Source: CAZXPY01 sp964643435 (GTDB taxonomy: Bacteria; Patescibacteriota; Microgenomatia; Woykebacterales; RBG-16-39-9b). From it: a DNA stretch of 64,000 nt. This document shows, piece by piece, positions 59,078-64,000 of this stretch. The position numbers were made by a program, and so were the translations under genes. The notes below the pieces were generated by a model that did no database searches, was not told the DNA's origin, and saw nothing but the letters and a program-made list of their open reading frames with translations. The DNA lies in NCBI GenBank assembly GCA_964643435.1, contig CAZXPY010000001.1:62001-126000 (forward strand). The letters run 5' to 3'. How positions within the stretch are numbered: the stretch's first letter is position 1; every line of letters starts with the position of its first letter.

Positions 59078-60173
59078 AATTTTAATTTCATCACATTCCT
59101 ACGTTGTAGGATTAAATCAACAAAAAATAGAAGCTCTTTCCAAAATAGACGGCCTTAAGATTAGTTTAGTAGTACCAACTACTTGGAAAGCACCGCTACG
59201 TTACACCGAACTTGAAAAGAGAACCGCTAAAACTTACCAAATTATTCCTCTTAATACTCGTTTTAACGGAAATAACGACCGTTATTTTTTCCCGTTTTTT
59301 TCACTATTCAAAATTTTCTGGAGGCTACGTCCAAAAATTGTTCATATCGAAGAAGAACCTTGGTCAGTTTCTTTACTTGAATTTAGTTTTTTAAGTAGAA
59401 TTTTTGCGGCAAAAACTATTTTTTTTACTTGGGAGAATATTGAGCGACAACACCGGTTTTGGTATAAATTATTTGAGAAGATAAACTTAAAACTAGCTTC
59501 TGGCGCGATTGCCGGTAATAGAGAAGCCAAAGATCTATTACTAAAAAAAGGTTTTCAGAAACCTATTTTAGTCTTACCGCAACTTGGTGTAGATCTTAAC
59601 TCCTTCAAGAGAGAAAAAGAAAAAAATGAAAAATTCACTATTGGTTTTGTTGGTAGATTTGAAGAGCAAAAGGGAGTAATGGTCTTGCTCGATGCTGTTA
59701 AACAGTTGCCCTTCTCCTATAAACTTTTGCTGGTTGGAAGCGGACTCTTGAAAGAAAAAATTGATTTCTATATAAAAGAAAACAACTTATTAGATAAAGT
59801 AGAGTTGATTCAAGGAGTAACTCATAACCAAGTCCCTTCTTATCTAAGCAGAATGGATTTATTAGTTTTGCCTTCTCTAACAACTTCAGTTTGGAAGGAG
59901 CAGTTCGGCCATGTTTTAGTTGAAGCAATGGTTTCTAGTGTGCCCGTTATTGGTTCAGATAGTGGGGCTATTCCAGAAGTTATCGGAGACGCAGGACTTA
60001 TTTTTAAAGAAGGAAACAGCAATGACTTAGCAAAAAAAATAGAACAATTTTTTAGAAACAAGAATTTACGCGAAGAAATGATAAAAAAAGGATTGGAAAA
60101 AGTAAAGGAAAATTATACCCAAGAAAAAATCGCTGCGGAAACTTATAATTTCTATCAAAAGATTTTAATATAA
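59070..60173 (+). CDS. GT4 glycosyltransferase
   Basis: A 367-residue GT-B enzyme: 'IVHIEEEPWSVSLLEF' in the acceptor domain, 'IGFVGRFEEQKGVMVLL', 'LLVGSGLL', 'VELIQGVTHNQVPSYL' and Glu-x7-Glu in 'KEQFGHVLVEAMV'. ATG 59070, overlapping the previous stop region by 8 bases, fits better than an upstream start at 59004 that would overlap by 74 bases. It ends the long rightward unit and its last 9 bases overlap the convergent gene. Confidence 0.87.
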   Translation: MVRILISSHSYVVGLNQQKIEALSKIDGLKISLVVPTTWKAPLRYTELEKRTAKTYQIIPLNTRFNGNNDRYFFPFFSLFKIFWRLRPKIVHIEEEPWSVSLLEFSFLSRIFAAKTIFFTWENIERQHRFWYKLFEKINLKLASGAIAGNREAKDLLLKKGFQKPILVLPQLGVDLNSFKREKEKNEKFTIGFVGRFEEQKGVMVLLDAVKQLPFSYKLLLVGSGLLKEKIDFYIKENNLLDKVELIQGVTHNQVPSYLSRMDLLVLPSLTTSVWKEQFGHVLVEAMVSSVPVIGSDSGAIPEVIGDAGLIFKEGNSNDLAKKIEQFFRNKNLREEMIKKGLEKVKENYTQEKIAAETYNFYQKILI

Positions 60174-61952
60174 TTGATACCCAATAATATTTTCTTCATC
60201 GTAGAATTTCTTTGCTTTTAAAACATTTTCAATAAGATCGACACTTAGTCCTAGACTTCTTCTTCCTTCCTCGTAATATTTTTTATGAATTAGTATGTAT
60301 TTTACCTTTAAATCTTTGAAGGTTTTTTGGACGATATCTCTATTTAAATCTTCTTCTAAAACTAATTGATTTCCCGGTTCGGCAAGATAATGGAGAAGAG
60401 GTATCTTTCGGTAATAAAAAACATTTTCTGCGGGGAGTCTAGCAACTGTGCCTCTAAATATCTTTTTTTGATGAACGCTTTGGTAAAACTGTAAACTGCC
60501 GATTGGTCCGTAACCAAAAATAAAGTTTCCAGTATTCCAGCCAACCGGTAAATCTAAAATTACAAAATCACCACTTTCGCGAGCTATATCTTGATAAATC
60601 TTTGGGACAGTAAGGTTGGTTGTAGGAAGCGATGGTGTGTATTCTATCAATAATAGGCTTACGGTAATCGCAAAAATAATCAAACCCACTTTTTTCTTGG
60701 TTCTGGAAAGAATCTCTTTTAAAGAAAAGGCGGTTAGAATTGCCAGAGGCAACATTGTAAACGGGTGCATTCTAATCGGCTCTTGGATACCGCCGATAAA
60801 GGGTAATTTGTGGTAAAAAATAAAGGGAAGCAAGAAAAACTTGGTAGGATTCAGCTCAAATTGATTAAAAGTACTTCCACTCTCAAAAAAATGAAGCCTA
60901 GGACCAAGACTTAAAATAAAAAAAGAAAAGGCTAAAAAGTAGAAAAGACCCAACTGCTTTTTTTCCTCGATATTCTTTTTAAGTAGAAAAAAGACATAAA
61001 TTAGTACTAAAAATAAAACAGTGTAGCCGATATATAGTGTACCTTCTGTACTACTGATGGCAGATGGAGCTTTCGAAAATTTATTAAGCAGAGGATTTCC
61101 CGCCCAAGGAAAGAGAAAATAAGAAATATCCGCACCGTAAACGTTTTGAACACTTAAGGAAACGCCAGGATGGAATCCCTCTTTTATGGTTTTAAAAGCA
61201 GCCAAAGCAAAAGGTGAAAAAATCACTAGGAAAGTAATGCCGGCGGTTACTAAACGTTTTAACGTAGAGGTCGAAAGCAGTTCTTTACCCCAAAAAATAA
61301 AATAATAAAAAATAACCAGTAATGTTAAAAACATTGTGAAGGAAGTGTAGGTTAGATCATTAAGTCCCTGAAGACCAAAAAATAATCCTGTAAAAAAAGC
61401 ATTTTTGTAACTACCCTCCTTTAAAGTTTTCAATAGAAAAAGTAAATAAAAAGGAGTAAACCAGGCAGTAATTAAATTTGTATGGTAATCACCGCTTTGC
61501 GCAAAAATATAAGGAAAAAAAGCGAAGACCAAACCGGCAAAAAAGGAAGCGAGTTTTGATTTTGTTAAATAAAATGACAAAAAAAAGGTACCTAAACCTG
61601 ACAAGACAAAACCAATATAAAAAATAATATTAGAGGCAGCTATCAAGCCGAATAAAAATTGAAACGGCAGCGAAAAAATAGCATTGGTAAAGGTATGAAT
61701 ATCAAAGGTTCGATTTATAACTTGAGGATAAAAAATATAATCCGTATAAAAGGGATTTTGCCTTAAATCCAATACTGAGAATTTAAACCACCACAAGTAC
61801 CAGACATGGGTTGGACTATCCTCATCCACCCCTGGAATATTGGTAGTAAATTTAAATATGAGCGGAAAAGTAAAAAATATTGCGAGAAGTAAATAAATAA
61901 GAGAAATAATAAGTAAATGACGGTTAGCATTAAGTTTTTCAACTATTTTCAC
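60165..61952 (-). CDS. Large GT-C-like membrane protein, paralogue of the 50714 gene
   Basis: A 595-residue protein with about 12 helices over 460 residues and a short outer C-terminal domain. The first outer loop has 'GVDEDSPTHVWYLWWFKFS' with an acidic Asp-Glu-Asp cluster as in GT-C enzymes, and 'FAQSGDYHTNLITAWFTPFYL' further on, both placed as in the 50714 product. GTG 61952 is chosen because TATACT lies seven bases upstream; GTG 61976 would add 8 residues but lies upstream of that box. Confidence 0.65.
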   Translation of the reverse strand: MKIVEKLNANRHLLIISLIYLLLAIFFTFPLIFKFTTNIPGVDEDSPTHVWYLWWFKFSVLDLRQNPFYTDYIFYPQVINRTFDIHTFTNAIFSLPFQFLFGLIAASNIIFYIGFVLSGLGTFFLSFYLTKSKLASFFAGLVFAFFPYIFAQSGDYHTNLITAWFTPFYLLFLLKTLKEGSYKNAFFTGLFFGLQGLNDLTYTSFTMFLTLLVIFYYFIFWGKELLSTSTLKRLVTAGITFLVIFSPFALAAFKTIKEGFHPGVSLSVQNVYGADISYFLFPWAGNPLLNKFSKAPSAISSTEGTLYIGYTVLFLVLIYVFFLLKKNIEEKKQLGLFYFLAFSFFILSLGPRLHFFESGSTFNQFELNPTKFFLLPFIFYHKLPFIGGIQEPIRMHPFTMLPLAILTAFSLKEILSRTKKKVGLIIFAITVSLLLIEYTPSLPTTNLTVPKIYQDIARESGDFVILDLPVGWNTGNFIFGYGPIGSLQFYQSVHQKKIFRGTVARLPAENVFYYRKIPLLHYLAEPGNQLVLEEDLNRDIVQKTFKDLKVKYILIHKKYYEEGRRSLGLSVDLIENVLKAKKFYDEENIIGYQLY

Positions 61953-61958
61953 TGAATT

Positions 61959-61987
61959 AGTATACTTTTCTTTCACTAGTCCTTCAA
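61959..61987 (-). promoter_or_regulatory. Leaderless promoter of the 60165-61952 gene
   Basis: On the reverse strand TTGAAG (61987-61982), 17-base spacer, TATACT (61964-61959); the GTG at 61952 is seven bases after the -10 box. Confidence 0.55.
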
Positions 61988-61992
61988 GGACT
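61978..61992. promoter_or_regulatory. Perfect 15-base palindrome between divergent genes (candidate operator)
   Basis: AGTCCTT-C-AAGGACT, arms of seven bases, overlaps the -35 box of the leftward promoter and lies just upstream of the -10 box of the rightward one. A dimeric regulator bound here could control both genes. No regulator gene is adjacent. Confidence 0.4.
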
Positions 61993-62002
61993 TTAAATAT
62001 TG

Positions 62003-62008
62003 TAAAAT
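62003..62008 (+). promoter_or_regulatory. -10 box of a leaderless promoter for the 62015 gene
   Basis: TAAAAT ends at 62008; the ATG at 62015 is at the expected first transcribed base. The -35 region falls in the palindrome and is weak, which would suit activation. Confidence 0.45.
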
Positions 62009-62014
62009 AAACCT

Positions 62015-63496
62015 ATGATAAGGTTTTGGCGGAAGAATTGGCTTTTTGGTTGCTTATTGATTATTTTTTTTGTCGCCTACACATACCTTACTTTAACGCT
62101 GCATTATCGCTTTAACACAACTGATGCGGATCTCGCAATTTATGATCAACATGTTTGGTTTCTTTCTAGGGGAGATTTTTTGGGTTACGGTGGTACCTTC
62201 AAACCTTTCAATATTTTTGGTGATCATCTTATTTTACATTTTTTTTGGATAGCCCCACTTTATAGAATTTTTGCTGATGCAAAGATCCTGATAATAATTC
62301 AAAATCTAGCAATAGTAGGTAGCGCGATACCACTTTATCTTATTGCTAAAGAGAGTTGGAAGGATTTGGTTGCAACACTATTTTTTGTTGCTTCTTACTT
62401 ACTTTTCTACGGATTTCAAGCCGCAAGTATTTTTCCTTTTCATGGTACCACATTAAGCGTCTTCTTTATTTCTTGGCTACTATTTTTTATGTATAAAAAA
62501 CAATGGAGGTTGTTTTTCTTATTTTTAATCCTTTCTTTAGCAGCCAAAGAAGACGTTGCGACCTTTACTTTCTTTATTGGACTATATCTAATTTTTATTC
62601 AAAGAAATCTTAAAATCGGAATTATTACTTCTTTACTAAGTGTTGCTTGGTTTTATCTTAGTATTTTCAAGATAATGCCTTTCTTTGCTGCTGGTAGGCC
62701 CTACGCTTATTTTGTTGAGAGCCAGAACCAGAAATTGTTGAATCCTGTTAGATTAATCGCAGAGATGTTTTTTCCTTGGGTGAAAACGAGAACCCTGTTT
62801 TCGCTGTTTGGTTCTTTTGGTTTTCTCCCCTTATTTGCTCCTCTACAATTAGCTCTTAGCTTTCCTTTTTTGGTAGCTAGGTTTACTTCGACGACAATTC
62901 AAAGATGGCTTCCTTGGATGCACTATAGTACTAACCAGGCACCAATTTTAGGATTCGCCGCTATATTTGGATTGGTAAATTTATATGCCATCTTAAAAAA
63001 ATTCAATATCTTAAAATTTTTAGTAGCAAGTAGAATTAATTTTTATCGATATCTAACTTTAGCAACACTGCTCGCAACTACTGTAATTGGTTTTTATTAC
63101 AAGATGCCCTTATATAAATTATTTGATATTAGCTTTTATAAGGAACCCCCGGGTGTCAGTACAATCAGAGAAGCACTTACAATAATCCCTAAAGATGGGG
63201 AAATATCAGTAGCAACCCAATCAGGGCTTCTGCCTCATCTCTCTCACCGAAGGAAAATCCATATGTATCCTCATCCCGCTTATTCAAACCCACCAATTGG
63301 TGAGGATTTAGGTGATGATGCTTCAATTGAAAAATACGCTATTCCAAACGTGGATTACATTATACTTTCAAAGTATGCGTTTCACTGGCGGCCAACGAAC
63401 ACTCGTTTTGAGGAGGTTATAAATTTTATAAAAAAGCAACCAAATTACAAAGTACTATTCGAAAAAGAGGGAACTTTGGTAGTTAAAAAAGTATAA
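62015..63496 (+). CDS. DUF2079-family membrane protein
   Basis: A 493-residue protein with about nine helices. 'NTTDADLAIYDQHVWFL' in the first outer loop and 'FGDHLILHFFWIAPLY' after it are the marks of the DUF2079 family, which is structurally GT-C-like with an Asp in the first loop. The last 130 residues are an outer domain with 'VATQSGLLPHLSHRRKIHMYP'. Function unproven; a role in surface glycan or lipid modification fits the setting. It converges with the partial methyltransferase. Confidence 0.78.
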   Translation: MIRFWRKNWLFGCLLIIFFVAYTYLTLTLHYRFNTTDADLAIYDQHVWFLSRGDFLGYGGTFKPFNIFGDHLILHFFWIAPLYRIFADAKILIIIQNLAIVGSAIPLYLIAKESWKDLVATLFFVASYLLFYGFQAASIFPFHGTTLSVFFISWLLFFMYKKQWRLFFLFLILSLAAKEDVATFTFFIGLYLIFIQRNLKIGIITSLLSVAWFYLSIFKIMPFFAAGRPYAYFVESQNQKLLNPVRLIAEMFFPWVKTRTLFSLFGSFGFLPLFAPLQLALSFPFLVARFTSTTIQRWLPWMHYSTNQAPILGFAAIFGLVNLYAILKKFNILKFLVASRINFYRYLTLATLLATTVIGFYYKMPLYKLFDISFYKEPPGVSTIREALTIIPKDGEISVATQSGLLPHLSHRRKIHMYPHPAYSNPPIGEDLGDDASIEKYAIPNVDYIILSKYAFHWRPTNTRFEEVINFIKKQPNYKVLFEKEGTLVVKKV

Positions 63497-63514
63497 AATA
63501 TATTTTTACCGGGT

Positions 63515-64000
63515 TTACTTAGCTTTAGCGGTCATTAAGAGAAATGGGAGTAATGGTTTGATCGGCATAATTTTCTCCGCAAAGTTGTCAAGATAGAAAC
63601 CGATCCGGCTATTAACGATAAACGGGGGGAAAAACCCAAAATATCTAAAATTGGTTACTTCGAACCCATTATCAGAAAGTTTTCTAGTTATGTTGGCTTT
63701 AGTCATATTCAAAATTCCTTTTTCTCCTTCCCAACTCATATCTTTCGAAAGTGTAAATTGGAGATAATAAAGTAGGTTAAACAAATTAGGTTCAATAAAA
63801 CCAACTTGACCATTTTTTTTGAGGCGGCGATGAATACTTTCAAAACTTTTATCAAGATTTTCTAAATGATGGAGAATGAAGAAACCGATAATAGCGTCAA
63901 ACTTTTTATTTGTAAAATTGGATAACTTCTCAACGTCTCCCTTAATTAAAGTAAGATTTGGGTTTTTTCCCGCAAACTTACGGAAGCGCTCCAACATATC
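63515..64000 (-). CDS. SAM-dependent methyltransferase, N-terminal part outside window
   Basis: The reverse frame ending at 63515 stays open to base 64000; the visible 161 residues start after motif I. Seen are 'DMLERFRKF' (post-I helix), 'LIKGDVEKL', 'FDAIIGFFILHHLENLDKSF' (motif II) and 'GQVGFIEPN' (motif III), as in class I methyltransferases of the Methyltransf_11/25 type. The ATG at 63997 is internal, not the true start. Acceptor unknown. Confidence 0.75.
   Translation of the reverse strand, partial: DMLERFRKFAGKNPNLTLIKGDVEKLSNFTNKKFDAIIGFFILHHLENLDKSFESIHRRLKKNGQVGFIEPNLFNLLYYLQFTLSKDMSWEGEKGILNMTKANITRKLSDNGFEVTNFRYFGFFPPFIVNSRIGFYLDNFAEKIMPIKPLLPFLLMTAKAK

Noticed and set aside
1..64000. 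Alternative genetic code with TGA as glycine
   Set aside because: Many genes end in TGA within ATGA overlaps (for example at 5835-5837, 11283-11285, 16213-16215) and no in-frame TGA was needed to read a protein.
1..64000. CRISPR arrays, tRNA or rRNA genes, insertion sequences, phage genes
   Set aside because: None seen by eye in the short intergenic regions; no transposase, integrase or phage-like proteins in any frame. A tRNA scan was not possible.

Overview
The window looks like part of a small-genome Patescibacteria (CPR) chromosome, possibly from the Microgenomates group. This rests on low G+C, very tight gene packing with 1-4 base stop/start overlaps, lysine-rich proteins, many YfhO-, DUF2079- and GT-C-type membrane proteins, a two-gene transketolase and small signal-peptide proteins without clear homologues. 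The placement is an inference; no rRNA or ribosomal protein gene is present to test it. TGA is used as a stop throughout, so the code is the standard bacterial one and not the TGA=Gly code of Gracilibacteria/Absconditabacteria.

Nearly everything is a cell-surface glycan factory. 1-4061: tail of a secreted IPT/TIG-domain protein, a polytopic membrane protein, and a reverse-strand methyltransferase/glycosyltransferase pair. 4074-16862: sugar SDR, two-part transketolase, GT2-YfhO-GT-C cassette, SGNH hydrolase, then a transaldolase fused to a heptose kinase (HddA), phosphoheptose isomerase (GmhA) and GDP-heptose nucleotidyltransferase (HddC), a GT2 and a methyltransferase. This points to GDP-D-glycero-D-manno-heptose made from sedoheptulose 7-phosphate; the phosphatase GmhB is not in the window. 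16855-22111: an island of non-glycan genes (aldo-keto reductase, two small exported or membrane proteins, a ZIP transporter, secA).

22322-34518: nucleotide-sugar block. It has a Dpm1-GtrA fusion, RmlA-like protein, Rmd-like and Gmd (GDP-6-deoxysugars), RmlC-like/RmlB/RmlD (dTDP-L-rhamnose), GalE-like, YvcK next to GlmS (amino-sugar supply), Ugd and Uxs (UDP-glucuronate to UDP-xylose). 34519-42763: a second YfhO/GT2/GT-C cassette, WecB, two more GT2s and a PST flippase. 42832-60173: acetyltransferase, stand-alone GlmU acyltransferase domain, seven GT4 and two GT2 glycosyltransferases, a DegT-fold enzyme whose catalytic lysine is replaced by histidine (as in the sugar 3-dehydratases ColD and E1), a large GT-C-like protein, SDR, methyltransferase and a second flippase. 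60165-64000: divergent GT-C-like and DUF2079 membrane proteins around a palindrome, and a methyltransferase cut by the window edge.

Logic of the system: soluble enzymes make GDP-, dTDP- and UDP-sugars; GT4/GT2 enzymes build lipid-linked chains that the two flippases could export; Dpm1/Alg5-type GT2 enzymes charge polyprenyl phosphate for GT-C/YfhO proteins acting on the outer face. No clear initiating phosphoglycosyltransferase, Wzy polymerase or ligase was recognised.

Expression: several transcription units start with a good -10 box 7-11 bases before the start codon, so leaderless or nearly leaderless mRNAs seem common. The acetyltransferase at 42832 is the exception, with a leader and a full Shine-Dalgarno sequence. 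No stretch over 300 bases lacks a gene; the largest gap, 22112-22321, holds two promoters and a 62-codon open remnant. No tRNA, rRNA, CRISPR array or insertion sequence was seen.
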